A stretch of DNA of 64,000 bases from Plasmodiophora brassicae (lineage: Eukaryota; Endomyxa; Phytomyxea; Plasmodiophorida; Plasmodiophoridae). Each line of letters begins with the position of its first letter. Within the stretch, counting starts at the first letter, position 1. Positions 1 to 10,810 of the stretch are shown here, piece by piece. The DNA is taken from contig JASFAU010000003.1 of NCBI GenBank assembly GCA_039704465.1, positions 1,178,001-1,242,000 of the forward strand. The letters are read 5' to 3'. The position numbers and the translations under genes were made by a program. Under the pieces are notes generated by a model, which did not search any database, had not been told where the DNA came from, and saw only the letters and a program-made list of their open reading frames with translations.

Positions 1-686
1 TCGACGAATGTTCTGGAAACTACCCGAACGTTATCCGAATGATGGCACCGCAACCCGTCACGCCCCCCAACGAGCCACGACGTCACGCACGGCCTATATC
101 GCCACTGCCACTGAGGGACCGCGTCCAAAAACGGACCTAGTGAGCGTCGCCACGTCCACTTCGGACCGGGACAACACACGGGACACCCCAGCGGGGCAAC
201 TTGAAACCCGGGTTGTTGGTGCAGTATTTCTGACTGCTGAGCTCTCGGCGACAGAACAAATACCGCTGGCTTAAATCACGGCGACAGAACAAATACCGCT
301 GGCTTAGTCACGCCGACAGAACAAATACCGCTGACTTGATCACGCCGACAGAGTTCTCATGATGTTTCGTCCGAAAGGCGAACCGCGCGAGGTTTCATTG
401 CTTGGCGACGCTGTCACATGTCCAAGGATACCAACCGGGCAGAGGACGCTCAGTACCTTGTGGTACGAAAGACCATGGAAATATGTCAGGGACATGAACG
501 CCATACTTGGGGTCGAAGCTGGGGTCGACGCTTGACGGTGTCGGACTCGGAGAGTTCCGACAGTCTTCGGCAACCGAGTGCGCCCTGTACTATTTCTGTC
601 GACGCAACTACCCGAGTACTCCGCGCAGAATAGTGCGAAGGGTGCGTCACTCAACGCCGAGGGCAGGTCTGCCTGCAATCGTCGGG
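1..686. other. Left-edge region without a supported gene
   Basis: Several open frames cross this stretch on both strands, but none has a start context, intron signals or a protein that I recognise. Its only clear structure is the short tandem repeat at 246-355. It probably contains the promoter of the secreted-protein gene that starts at 687. Confidence 0.5.
246..355. repeat. Tandem repeat, about 32-33 bp unit, three copies plus a partial
   Basis: Copies start at 246, 279 and 311, and a truncated one at 343. Each contains the core GACAGAACAAATACCGCTG, with a few substitutions in the third copy. The unit is not a multiple of three throughout (33, 32, 32), so a conserved coding role is unlikely. 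Confidence 0.85.
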
Positions 687-2188
687 ATGCCGCGGCGGCG
701 TGTGTGGTTGATCTTCCTGGTAGTAGTCGCTCAGATTCTGGTATCCGTGCTTGCCAGAGCCGACGTTGTTTCGCCATCGTTCCGGATGTCGACAAGGTCG
801 AAGAGCTCACGTCGACCTGGTGGGCGTCCACTGTCGAAATCGCTGTTGAAGCACGAGATTCTCCGTATCCGACGTGAAGCATCTCGAGCTAGGCCACAGA
901 GTAATTTCGATGTCGATGCGTTCGTCCAGCAGCAAATTATGCAGCCTAGGCAACCTGATGATCCCTCAAACGGGACAGAGTCTGAACGCGTGAATCCGCG
1001 TGAGAGCCACAACAACTTGGTAACGAGGCTCGGTGCGAACTTAGAGGCGATCCAAACAGCAATCTCTCCGCCCTTGTCATCCGTGGCAGATGTGCCACCA
1101 GCATTGCTTCGCTTTACCCCCTCTGGAAAAGCGCCGCCAGCCGCGCCCAGCGCTTCCGCGAAACCCATGCTTTCAGAGACGGTCCCCGACGGAATAGCCG
1201 ACTTTGCCCATGCAAAGTCTTCCACGGATCCTTCATGTACACATGATGGCACTGCAGGCGATATTGCCCAACAGGTACACGCCCCTGTACAGTATTTGGA
1301 ATGCTTTTAACCTATCTCCACAGCCGGGTGCGTCTGTGCGGGAGCGTGGTGCAAGGCAAATCAAGCGCGTTCGAATTTCGACCGCGGATGGCTATTCCGG
1401 TGACAAACGTGGGGACTTCAATGCTTCGGGTAACACGTCGTCGCCCACTGCCCCTTCACCTCTGAAAACTGGAGATATCGCGATAACGCCTCCGCGGATC
1501 AGACGAACGCCAGATCGTGGATTGCTGTACCAGGAGGATTTGTACAAAGTTACGCCTATGGCTCCTCGTCCTATACGTCGGGCAATATCTCGCATGGGCT
1601 ATGAGCACATCGACACATCGCTGTCTGGCCGATCTCCCTCGCGTTCGTCCACGCCACATCCGTCAAGTCGCGTTTCAGGAATCAGGTCGAGCCCCACCGA
1701 CCGGAAGAGCACGTGGCTTTCGCTTGTGTCCCCGGCGCGAGTGGCCGGCTTGCTGACGGCCGCCGTCGTTCCACCTATGGTCGTTAACACGGTTTTTAGG
1801 TCAACGACCGAACCTGCAAGTGAGACGTCGTTGGTATGCAACAGCGTTACACCTACTGGTCCAACGTTCTAATTATCGTTCATGTCGTCAGACTCCAGTT
1901 GCTGGGATTCTTGCTGGCAGTGCCCTTGTTGGAGCGAAGCCGTGGCGGTGGATTAAGAAGCGCACGTGGCATATTCCCTGGCGTACTACTATGCATGCAA
2001 TTCCGACCTTGTTTCCTCAGCGGTCGTCATCCTGGGACTCTTTCGACATCTCGGTCATGACTTCGGTGTCAGTACTTGCTGCTACCGCATGCGTCGTCCT
2101 GTACATCTATGCGCAGAGCTCGTCATCTCGTCTCGCCATTCGCGGCGTCCCTTTTGAAGCAGGCCCATTCTCGTTCGACGTACTGTGA
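687..2188 (+). CDS. Secreted or membrane protein of unknown function (about 464 aa)
   Basis: The start was chosen at an ATG followed by a classic signal peptide: an Arg-rich start, then a hydrophobic core (residues about 6-22) ending near ALARA. Two introns restore one frame: 1275-1323 (49 nt) and 1834-1891 (58 nt). Both have GT/AG ends and an internal TAAC/TAAT branch-like site, and all junctions are phase 0. The protein is basic and rich in Ser, Pro and Arg. It has hydrophobic stretches around residues 330-345 and 370-380, and a last one (about 415-435) that looks like a membrane anchor. I recognise no catalytic motif or family. It could be a lineage-specific surface protein. The exon model is well supported, the function is not. 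Confidence 0.65.
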
Positions 2189-2315
2189 CGACATCTACAT
2201 GACATGAACCGCTGAAATATTGCGATCGTCTTTGTTGGCAAACTCGTTCTACTCTAATAGTATTATTTGGATACACTTGACACATAAAACGTTTCTGTGT
2301 ATACACACCAGGTCA

Positions 2316-2738
2316 ATGCACACACGCGCCTTCGACGAACGACAAATGATGGTACATGTTTGTAACGGGACGGCAAAGGAGATCGCCATCCCGGCCGGGT
2401 TCTACGGGCTGGCTATCAACCTGGATTACGTCGTATCGCTGACACAGGGTCATTCTGGGGTGCAAATTATTTTATGCCGTTACACCCCGACGACGGCAAA
2501 CACGGAAATGGATTCCGTCTGGAAAATTAAGGGTGATGAAGAACTGTGTCTTGAGCGGAACAATCGTTTTCTCATCGACTGCGAAATCTACGGTTCGATT
2601 CACGTTAGCCTACTTCAGCGTCGATACAGTCAACGACTTCATACCGAAACGGCGAAGGATACGTATCAGCGTCACTTTCATTTCCAACAGCGCGAACCTC
2701 ATCCCAATACCTGTTCCGCAATATCAGCATACGATTGA
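2316..2738 (+). CDS. Possible small protein (about 140 aa), convergent with the P450 gene
   Basis: An open frame starts at ATG 2316 (alternative 2346) and encodes a mixed polar/hydrophobic protein with no signal peptide and no motif that I recognise. Its last 130 bp overlap the antisense 3' end of the P450 gene, which weakens the case. It may end earlier or be spliced. Included because its first 90 residues have a plausible globular composition in a stretch with no other gene. Confidence 0.3.
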   Translation: MHTRAFDERQMMVHVCNGTAKEIAIPAGFYGLAINLDYVVSLTQGHSGVQIILCRYTPTTANTEMDSVWKIKGDEELCLERNNRFLIDCEIYGSIHVSLLQRRYSQRLHTETAKDTYQRHFHFQQREPHPNTCSAISAYD

Positions 2739-4233
2739 CAGGCGTCGGACCAAGGGCAATACGTACATTGTCGAGGGCCACCTCCAAATGGTAAGAACGC
2801 GAACTTATGACGTTGTTGGGCTTCCTTGGAGGCCGGATCAAACCTTTCAGGGCGGAATGCCTCGGGCTCTTCCCAGTACTTCGGTTCATGGTGAATATTC
2901 TCACAAGATATGAGGACCGTCGTTCCGGCTGGGATGACGTATCGCCCGTTCCCAATGACAGTGTCGCAGACTGGAGCCCGCCCAACTACAGGCACAACCG
3001 AGCACATTCGCATCGACTCGTTGATGACCCAGCCGAGGTATTCGTGCTCGTCAACCGTTTCCACAGCTTCTTTGGACTTTAACGAATCGACCTCATCGAA
3101 CACCTTTTGCTTGACGTCTGGGTTGGCTGCCAAATGGAACATCACGAGCGCTAACGATAACGCAGTGGTTTCGTGTCCTGCAACATTACCATTAGAATAG
3201 TGGTACATGGCATACATAGCTGGCGCTAGACGCTGACCTGCAAAGAGGAACAGGCGAGAGTTCTCTTGAATCTGTTTCAGGGTCAGGCCCTTGTGCGTCT
3301 GTGGGTCCACCGCCTCCACCATCAGAGTCAGGAAATCGTGCTTCGCTTTCGACACGTCCGACTGGCGGTCTACGATCGTGTCTTCGATCCACTTCTCAAG
3401 AACACGAACATGTTTCACCACCGGTTTGAATGACGGCATAAACCGAGCGAACGGTTTCTGATACCACCCATTAAACCTTCATTGCAGTCAGGATAGCATA
3501 ATTTGTACCGGCAGGCGGACGACTGAGGACAAGAACGTCAACCAATACGTGTTGGCTCGCGCATGATGTAGCTTCATCAACGTGCCTGCCGCGCCAGAGA
3601 TGGGGCATCCTGGTCCAGCGACCTTTGAAAAGACAGGCAAACAGTAAGTACAGCGCCTCAGCCTTGCGTTGCACCTACCGTGTGGAATTCTTGCCCAAAT
3701 GCAGCGCTTCCAATGACGTCCAATGTCATACCCTTATACCATTTCACCATGTCGACCACTGTGCTCGAGTCAGCGGCCTTCTCAAAGACGTCTTCGATGT
3801 CCTTCGCGCATCGGTTCATGAGCGGCCCGAACCCCGCTAGTTTACTCGGCTGGAAGCACGGCAATGTTGCATTACGAAGGAATTTCCACCTCGACCCATT
3901 AGCCCACAGAATGTTATCCGGTGGTCTGAAGATCATCCGGAAATCCGGTCGAATCGTCCAGACGGTCCCATTCGTCATGATCTCCTTGGCCAGCTCTGCA
4001 TCAGACACGAGCACGCTGGGCTCCCGACCCAGTCTAAACACGCAGACATGCCCGTATATGCTCGCCCATGCCTTCTCGCACGCCAGCTCGCCGAACCTCA
4101 GGAACTCACTAATGTTCCCATTGATCCATGACGACGCCGGGACCTGGGGAAGGTGCCTCACACGCCGCGCTGGTCGCGTATACCACGCCATGATCGCGGC
4201 GACCGCCAGCGCCACCCATGTCAACCAAATCAT
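2610..4233 (-). CDS. Cytochrome P450 monooxygenase (about 466 aa)
   Basis: This is a heme-thiolate monooxygenase, likely ER-anchored through the N-terminal hydrophobic helix (residues about 2-15). The model has five exons with introns (plus coordinates) 3623-3678, 3458-3508, 3178-3237 and 2711-2766. Motifs in order: a C-helix WxxxR-like segment (NGSRWKFLRN), the I-helix oxygen-binding motif AGHETT (created by splicing out 3178-3237), the K-helix ExxR (NESMRM), a PERF-like FRPERFDP, and the heme loop FxxGxRxC, seen as FLPFGGGPRQCIG, whose Cys and Ile codons are joined by the last intron. All hallmarks are intact, so the enzyme is probably active. Length is slightly short for the family (usually 480-520). 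It resembles microsomal CYP4/CYP46-type enzymes. The substrate cannot be inferred. Confidence 0.93.
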
Positions 4234-4733
4234 TTTGGCAACTGCAAGTTCACCAGGCAGAAATTTTCGTGACTCGCGTCACGTACCCCTGGGGGCTTGG
4301 GTCCAGGGCGGCCCCCTGCGCTCGCTCGACCACCATTCCGAATCCGGCGGCTGCTCCTGATGTTGCCGGTCAGCAGGTTAAACGATAAACATACACTATG
4401 TGGGGCAGCTGGCACACACGCATCTGATACCGGGGATGATTGTATACGTAAATCGGCCCGGCACGGGATGGGCGCGGGATCTACGGGATATCCCCACTAA
4501 ATCCGGTTTATCCTGGCGCTAGATGCTGTGAGCAGCCCGTTTTTGTAACACAGCTGTATGGCCAGCGCGACCTTGTGGTTCCCAACGAAAATTTTCTGGA
4601 TGCGGGGACATTGCCTCAGTGGCTGGGGCCATCCATCGTCCAGACGGGCACCGGGGCTGGGGCAGGCTGGGGCTGCCATCAAAGCATTTGTATCAGACTA
4701 ACGAGACGGTGTTGCGTTCATCAGCAACAATGA
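4234..4733. other. Intergenic region upstream of the P450 gene
   Basis: About 500 bp between the P450 start and the recombinase relic. Only short overlapping open frames occur, none with intron signals or a recognisable product. It presumably holds the P450 promoter. Confidence 0.5.
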
Positions 4734-5556
4734 ATGGAAAGCGTGCCCTACCCGACCACTGCCGATGATTTCGGAGGCCGAGGACGGCAAGATGGTCCTA
4801 TAAATCCCAACGCGCCGTTGCCGCCGTCCCCGGCGTCCCGCTCAAAGCGTCCAACAACGTCCAGGACGCCGCGCACGAAGCTCAACGATTTCTTGCAAGC
4901 CGAACGTCGCGGAGGTGTGTACAACCTGCACGGTAATGTGGGCTTTGGTCCTGACATCGCGACGCAGGCCGCCAGCACCGCTGTCATACGACGACTTGTG
5001 CCTGAAAGATGTCCGCGCCGACGCGGGTAGCGACTGTTTGCGCGTTTCTTCACATGGGTCCGGAAGACGCTCAAGCGCAAGAGCGACACAATCAAGCAGT
5101 ACCTGAGCCAGTTGCATGTCGACCTGGTGTTCAGGACGCGCCGCGTGTCGTTGTGCTGTACGTGCTTGGGCTCAGAGTGGTCGGCGGCCGTCAACGAGCT
5201 CCTGCGCAGTCACCTGCACTCGTGGGCGTACAACATCCGGACCGTCGGGCCCACTCGCTGACGAAGACATCGTCGAACCCTTCCTGTTCCGCGAACCTCG
5301 CAACGAAGCAGCGTTCTTCGACGACATCATGCAGGCGGCGTATTCGGTCCACAAGATCGGACATCTGGTGTCGACCGGGCTTCACAACCATTCCCTACGG
5401 AACTGCGCGTTCAACCTCGGCCTGCTTCATGCAGATCTGGCGCCCGCCGCCATTTCGCGGCTGGGGTGACGCAACCTGGACCGAAGGGCGAGAACGGAAG
5501 AGACACCGAGACGGCGTAGCATGTCTTCATCCAGACCGAAAATGATTGATGTGCGC
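4734..5556 (+). pseudogene. Tyrosine-recombinase-like transposon relic, copy A
   Basis: Three open segments describe one broken protein. Frame 4734-5262, interrupted by a stop at 5028-5030, contains a helical segment (about 5031-5160; motif TIKQYLSQLHVDLVF) like the SAM-like core-binding domain of tyrosine recombinases. A second frame (about 5265-5469) contains HNHSLRN, matching the catalytic HxxR box, and ends soon after AAIS. An 8-bp deletion relative to copy B then removes the continuation into GGW. At least one stop and one or two frameshifts make it non-functional. Such enzymes occur in Crypton and DIRS-like elements. The family call rests on the HxxR...GGW spacing and the N-terminal helical motif, so it is tentative. 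Confidence 0.55.
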
Positions 5557-6013
5557 AAGCTGACGCCTCCAGTCATCGGCTGGCCAGGCCTTATCGAAGG
5601 GCGGTAGCCGACCGCCTGTGTTCAGGTCCGGGCATTTCCTGATGGCGCGCGCACACAATCATTTTCGGTCTGAATGAAGACGTGGTACGCCGTCTCGGCG
5701 CCTCTTCCGTTCTTGCCCTTGGTCAAGGTTGCGTCACCCCAGCCGCCGTGCATCGAAATGGCGGCGGGCGCCAGATCTGCATGAAGCAGGCCGAGGTTGA
5801 AAGCGCAGTTGCGTAGGGAACGGTTGTGAAGCCCGGTCGACACCAGATGTCCGATCTTGTGAGCCTGAATGACCGAATACGCCGTCCGCATGATGCCGTC
5901 GAAGGACGCTGCTTCGTTGCGAGCTTCGCGGAACAGGAAGGGTTCGACGACGTCTTCGTCAGCGAGTGGGCCCGACGGTCCGGATGTTGTACGCCCACGA
6001 GTGCAGGCGACTG
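5206..6013. repeat. Large inverted repeat, arms about 350-365 bp, spacer about 92 bp
   Basis: Arm 1 is 5206-5556 and arm 2 is 5649-6013. The arms differ by scattered substitutions and two main indels (9 bp and 8 bp). The spacer is unrelated. The arrangement suggests two insertions of the same element in opposite orientation, or a local inverted duplication, rather than terminal inverted repeats of one element. Confidence 0.9.
5649..6013 (-). pseudogene. Tyrosine-recombinase-like relic, copy B (inverted)
   Basis: An inverted copy, about 90% identical, of the 3' part of copy A. It keeps the reading frame through AAISMHGGWGDATL and on to a Tyr (ETAYHVF) about 20 residues later, as expected for the H/W box and nucleophile Tyr of a tyrosine recombinase. 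The catalytic HxxR histidine is replaced (HNRSLRN instead of HNHSLRN). It also has a 9-bp in-frame insertion relative to copy A. Only the C-terminal portion is present, so it is a fragment. Copies A and B are damaged in different places. Confidence 0.5.
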
Positions 6014-6447
6014 GGCAGCGGGTTGTCCATTACAGATTCTGCGATGCCAATCAGTGACAATGATCGATGCGGTAGACAGCGTTCTGCATCAGGCCTCTGT
6101 ACGTGATACATAGGCTCTCCCGGGTTTGTTAAACCCTGCCACGTCGGATATGCGTCCCGTTAACAAGACCGCTGCATTGGGTGCATCTCTGCCCACGCAC
6201 GTGTTAGTTGATGAGTCGGTACGCGAAATGCAATGATAACGCATCGTACTTACAGCTGCACAAAGCTCATCAGCGTGTCCAAATCCGCAGGTGTGTCGGT
6301 CATAATGACCCAACCCTGCTCGTGCGCCACTAGTGGTACCTGTGCGGGGCATACGGCAGAAACGCAGGTGTGGTCTCGGCCGATAAGACGTCCGATCAGA
6401 CAGCTAGGTTGTGGATCGCTCGACGGCGGGACGTTTTGGTCGATTCG
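6014..6447. other. Intergenic region upstream of NF-YC
   Basis: About 430 bp. A minus-strand frame (6092-6310) can be joined across an intron-like GTAAGT...CTAAC...CAG, but it yields only about 49 residues from an ATG with no recognisable motif, so no gene is called. The NF-YC promoter is probably here. Confidence 0.4.
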
Positions 6448-6906
6448 ATGCAGTTTGACGGTGTGACCGCGACCGGCCAATCCGATTTCGACGACGATTC
6501 GCAGCGCGGACGATCAGAAATACCGCTCGCTCGCATCAAGACCATCATGAAGCGCGATGGCGATGTGAAGGTCTGGTGCAGGCGATAGCTACTGGTGCAC
6601 TATTGCTCATGGTCCGCTAGATGATCAGCGCGGAGGCGCCAAGTCTCGTTGCCAAGGCGTGTACCCTGTTCATTACGTCACTGACGAGGCAGACATGGGA
6701 CGAAGCGAAACGGAACGCGCGGCGAACGCTGCAGGTAAACAAGGTGCTTACCCAAAGGTTCGTGTAACCCTGACTGTACGCTGCAGAGGAGCGATTTAAC
6801 CACAGTGATCCGATCCGACGAGCGCTTCGATTTCCTTATGGACATCATCTCGGACGAGAGGGCGCCCACCCAGGACACCGGCGCGACGCGAGCGCACCTC
6901 CTGTGA
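6448..6906 (+). CDS. NF-YC / HAP5-like CCAAT-binding factor subunit (about 118 aa)
   Basis: A histone-fold subunit of the heterotrimeric CCAAT-binding transcription factor. The start is the ATG at 6448. Introns are 6571-6620 and 6735-6786. The spliced protein reads through the diagnostic LPLARIKKIMK-type helix (seen as IPLARIKTIMK), then MISAEAP, an AKACTLF helix, ARRTLQRSDL and a final FDFLMDII helix. All the helices of the NF-YC histone fold are therefore present in order. It is essentially only the core domain, without the Gln-rich activation region of animal NF-YC. Related subunits such as POLE3/4 or DRAP1 share the fold, but the AxxxIMK...MISAEAP signature favours NF-YC. It acts in the nucleus with NF-YB and NF-YA. 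Confidence 0.88.
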
Positions 6907-7118
6907 CACGACCTGATTCCAGTGTATCAAACACGACCGACCTTGTACGTCATCCCCTCAATGCAGCGCCTTCGGGAATTCGAATAGAATAGACAGCAAA
7001 TGTACCTAAGTCGAATGCAGTGGACGGCGTCTTCGGCGAGGCATTGTGCGCAGGTTGCGACGGCGTTCTAATTCGGTCTGCAGTGACCGGCTGACTGGCA
7101 TCGGGCCATATCGCGCCG

Positions 7119-7158
7119 GTCTGTGTGTGTGTGTGTGCGGGCGGGCGCGCGCGCGGCT
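7119..7158. repeat. GT-rich then GC-rich microsatellite in the PEN-2 leader
   Basis: A run of alternating GT followed by alternating GC/CG lies just upstream of the PEN-2 start codon at 7165. Alternating purine-pyrimidine tracts like this can adopt Z-DNA. Similar GT/CA tracts precede other start codons in this window. Confidence 0.8.
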
Positions 7159-7164
7159 GTGCCG

Positions 7165-7519
7165 ATGGAGGGCGCTGATGCGGACAATGACGTCGTCGTG
7201 CCCGTCGAGGCCGATATCAACACGGTCCGTGCCCGGCAGACGGCGGCGGCGTCGCGGAAACTATTGTGGAGCGGCGTGCTCGTGCTCCCCGTCGTCTGGT
7301 GCATCAACATTGCTCTGCACCGTCGCGCCACCACTGCTGCGAAATGTATTGCATCGCCCGCCAAATTGCCATCTGACGCTCCTCTAATTCGTCATGTTAG
7401 ACGTCACGCGATCTCAAGTTGCCCTAGCAGCGTTCGTAGCTATCTGGATTGCCTGGCTGGTCACCTTCTACGCGAACCTGTCGTCTTCCTGGGCACAATC
7501 ACTCATCATCGGCACGTAA
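7165..7519 (+). CDS. PEN-2: PEN-2, gamma-secretase subunit (about 99 aa)
   Basis: A small membrane subunit required for presenilin endoproteolysis in the gamma-secretase complex. Two exons flank an intron at 7346-7400 (55 nt). The junction creates a Tyr codon in AAKYVTRS, matching the family's conserved Y-V-x-R-S before the second membrane segment. Features: the R-K-L-x-x-x-G-x-x-x-L-P-x-x-W-x-x-N signature (VLVLPVVWCINI), a second hydrophobic helix rich in Ala, Ile and Trp, and a short hydrophilic tail. Length equals that of animal PEN-2 (about 101 aa). The N-terminus carries an acidic extension of about 20 residues. Confidence 0.88.
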
Positions 7520-7686
7520 TAATATCGGCCACATCCATTAATTCAATATTGTAATATTTCATGCGCGTCTCTTTCGGCGCGCCGGTTGGCGACTTGCAAC
7601 CGGTATGATTGTGTGGCGATCTCGTTCGTCGTCAAGATCGCTCGTCGGGTACGGTTCGATCAGTCGCCATCCCATTGGGCGGCGTC

Positions 7687-10442
7687 ATGGACATCGCATC
7701 GAAGGCGACCATAGATGAGCGCATGGCGGCGCGCTGGGAGCGCATCAAGAACCGCCGGCATCAACAGGGTACTCGACACGCTGCAGAGGATGTCTCGCGT
7801 TCCTAATTGGCGAGCGCTCGTCCCACCAGATGCGGAGGGCGAAGGCCACGATACTGTGTCCCCCAGCGGGGAAGTACAGGCCAGCAAGTCGATCTCCAAG
7901 ACGGCCCTGCTGACCTCTCGGAACCGAATTGGCCAGTTGCAGGTTCTGCCCTTTGGCGACTCCTGGAGGATACGACGCTGACAAATTGCGTTTAGACTGA
8001 AGCTCGAAAGCAGGTCACTTCTATCCAGTTACGAAGCGATAAGCGAGAGTATGAGCGTCGCCAAGCTGATGTCAGGACCAAAGCTCAACAAGCAAAGCGG
8101 TCGGTGGCCGTTAGTAGACGCTCTGCGAGCGAACGTTATTGACTGGATGCGCGTTAGGCTTGAAGAGGAGGCTGAGCAGTCGCAGACGATCATGGAGGAG
8201 ATCGACGCGAAATGGGCCGCCATAGTCGAATTGAAAGTCCCGCAGGAGATTGCTGAGGAGATCCAGAAACAGGAGGACCAGTGCGCTAAAGTCGTCAAAG
8301 CCAAGGCCCGAGTACTACCACCAGGCGTTCAGTCGGACACGTGGACACTGCTGACGTGCTAGCTCTGTCCAGGTCAACGAAGAGCTCGAGGCCGAGGTTC
8401 GCGCCAAGTCAGAGGAGTTCACCAACCTGATCAAAACGCAGGAGAATGAGGTCAATGGGTGCTCTGCCAGCCACCATCGGATCTGACCCCGACACAGATC
8501 GCTGAGCTTCTCCATGTGATGCATGCCCAGTTCCAGAACGTCCAGCAGGGCTACCAACAGGAGCTCGACACCATCGAGGCAGCGTTTCTTGAGGAGCGCA
8601 AGTACGTTTGGAGGATACCGAATACCAACTTGCCGCCCCTCAGATCTTGCGCAGGCAGATGCTCGAAGGCAACAGAAACCAAATCGATGAGTGCTTCGAG
8701 AATCGGCGGGCCATGGAATTGCAGATCCTGGATTCAAAGCTGAAACGGGACCAGAAGTACCAAGATGACCTAGATGAGTTGCGTTTGCGAGACACGGAGG
8801 ATTACAACAAGCTGAAGATGAACCTGGAGAACAACGTTCAGCTTCTCGAGCAGCAGCTCGAGGAGATGCGATCGACGTACCAGCTGAACACTGAGAAGCT
8901 CAACTACAACTTCCAGGTTCTCAAGGAGCGCGAGAAAGAGAACATGGATACAGTCGACCATCAGAAGCGCAAGCTGAAACGGTGCCTGCAAACAGAACTG
9001 TTCGCTATCCTAATCTAACCCTGCTACAGGTTGTCAGCGACTCTGCGATCGCTAAAGCAGAAGTATGCCGAACAGGACAAGCGCTTCAAGCAGGAGAACC
9101 ACGAATTGACCGAAGAGTACCGGTCAGTTCTTGTCAGACTACGTATCGTATTTAGCAGCGCACCTAACTAGTAACAGTCGCATCACTCGTCAGTACAAGG
9201 AGCTTCAGCGAAAGTTCAGGTTTGCGTATCCGCGTTCGTGCTTGATTTATGACTGCTGCTCAACGATGATGCCAGGCATTTCGAGAAAGTTGACAGCAAG
9301 AAATATGACGACATCTGGACAATGAACCAGGAATCGATTGTTGGTCTGGTAAAGAAGGTCGGAATCCAGGCGCAGTGGGGGCAATGACAATAGCTGAAAC
9401 GTGATCAGATCCTCCAAGCCGACAAGATCATCCATGAACAGATTCTGTGCATCCCATGGGAGGCGCCTCCCAACATTGACTTGATCATTGATCCCAATGC
9501 AGAACCCGTCCCCATCGAGCCGACCACCACGAAAGAGTCGGACGGGACGACGACTGGGGCCTCGAATGGACCCCTTGCTAACCGTATTGCGTCTGGCAAG
9601 GCCTTGTCATCCTCGGAGTAAGCCGTCGCGGTAAGCAATTCAGCTGTGGGTACGATTAACGGCTGTACAGGGCCGATGTACGCCTTCGAAAAGTGCTATC
9701 GATTCTGGCGGTGGAGGCAGCGTTCCTCATCGACCCGAAGGTGCAGGAAGCCGTGGTCCAGTTCCCCGACAATGAGCGTCTCCTATACCAGTGCGATTCG
9801 ATTCTTCGCGCGTTGGGTGTAGACGACAAAGACGATTTGGACGAGATCGCGTCAATGTTCTTTCAGCACGACGGGTCGGCAACGAACGAAGGCGATGAAT
9901 CCGGCGCATCGCAAGTCCCAATTGTGCACCCGAACGACTTCCTCAAGGTGCGATTCAGCGACGGGTCAATGCATGCTTAGAAGTCACAATGCCTTTGGAT
10001 TAGGTCATCCGAAAGTATGTTGCCAACCGGCAGGCGAAGTCAACATCGGGCAATTCGGCTGCTGACAAACAGGCGGAGCCGGGTGAGACCGACAAGTCGA
10101 ACGCCGAGAAGCGTGAACGCAAGAAGAACCGCGACAAAGAGTTCTGGACCCGTCTGGTGAACGTCATCGACCCACAGAAGATTAAGGTTCGATAGGTGAC
10201 GGGCACGTAATCGGTCATGTTCGCTGAAACGCCGTGTTTCGCAGGTGTGGAACGCACTGGAGTCGTCGTTACTCGAGTACAACACGATCCTGAACGAGCG
10301 CGCCGAGATTGTTGCTGAGACGCGTCAGCTGACCGAGCAGAACGAGCAACTGAAATTGTTGCTCGAGCAGTATCTGTCGTCGAAGATCAACCAAGAGCTC
10401 AACATACCACCAACGCATGTCCTTCAGTTTCCCAAGATCTGA
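7687..10442 (+). CDS. DRC1: DRC1, nexin-dynein regulatory complex subunit (about 688 aa)
   Basis: A long coiled-coil subunit of the axonemal nexin-dynein regulatory complex, which links outer doublets and controls dynein. Fourteen exons are joined by 13 introns of 45-61 nt: 7769-7814, 7943-7995, 8100-8157, 8312-8372, 8451-8497, 8602-8654, 8982-9029, 9123-9177, 9220-9275, 9349-9393, 9618-9670, 9948-10003 and 10187-10244. The spliced protein follows DRC1 along its whole length: a central coiled coil with YQLNTEKLNYNFQVLKER, the segment KxxDDIWTMNQES followed by DKIIHEQ and a Pro-Trp, the linker IVHPNDFLK, and the C-terminal signature SSKINQELNIPPTHVLQ. Length is close to the human protein (740 aa). 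It implies motile 9+2 cilia. The C-terminus converges on the polyQ gene, 83 bp away. Confidence 0.96.
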
Positions 10443-10525
10443 TACAACACGTTTAACAATCTTGGACTCGTTGCAGACTCCTATTGTGTATACGGTATGT
10501 TGCTATCTCATTGACTCATTGCTGT

Positions 10526-10766
10526 CTAAGCGCGATGTTGCTGCTGGGGATACTGCTGCGATGGGTGTTGTTGTCGAGGCTGATGAACCTGCTGCACTTG
10601 GAATCGTGGCGCTTGCTATGATACTGAACGTCAGGGCACACCGTTGGCTGGTCAACAACACACAGGACGACCTGCTGTTGGCGAAAATGTTGCTGTTGCT
10701 GCTGCTGCTGCTGCTGCTGCTGAGGGTACTGCTTGTCGAATAGCTTGTTGCTGAAGAGTGATTTCC

Positions 10767-10810
<44 letters not shown>

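Noticed and set aside
6092..6520. Minus-strand gene with an intron GTAAGT...CTAAC...CAG opposite NF-YC
   Set aside because: The only in-frame ATG gives about 49 residues with no recognisable motif, and the longer upstream frame lacks an ATG and lies antisense to the well-supported NF-YC exons.
10417..10743. Plus-strand Leu-rich frame opposite the polyQ exons
   Set aside because: The poly-Leu is the antisense reading of CAG/CAA repeats; the minus-strand splice model explains the DNA better.
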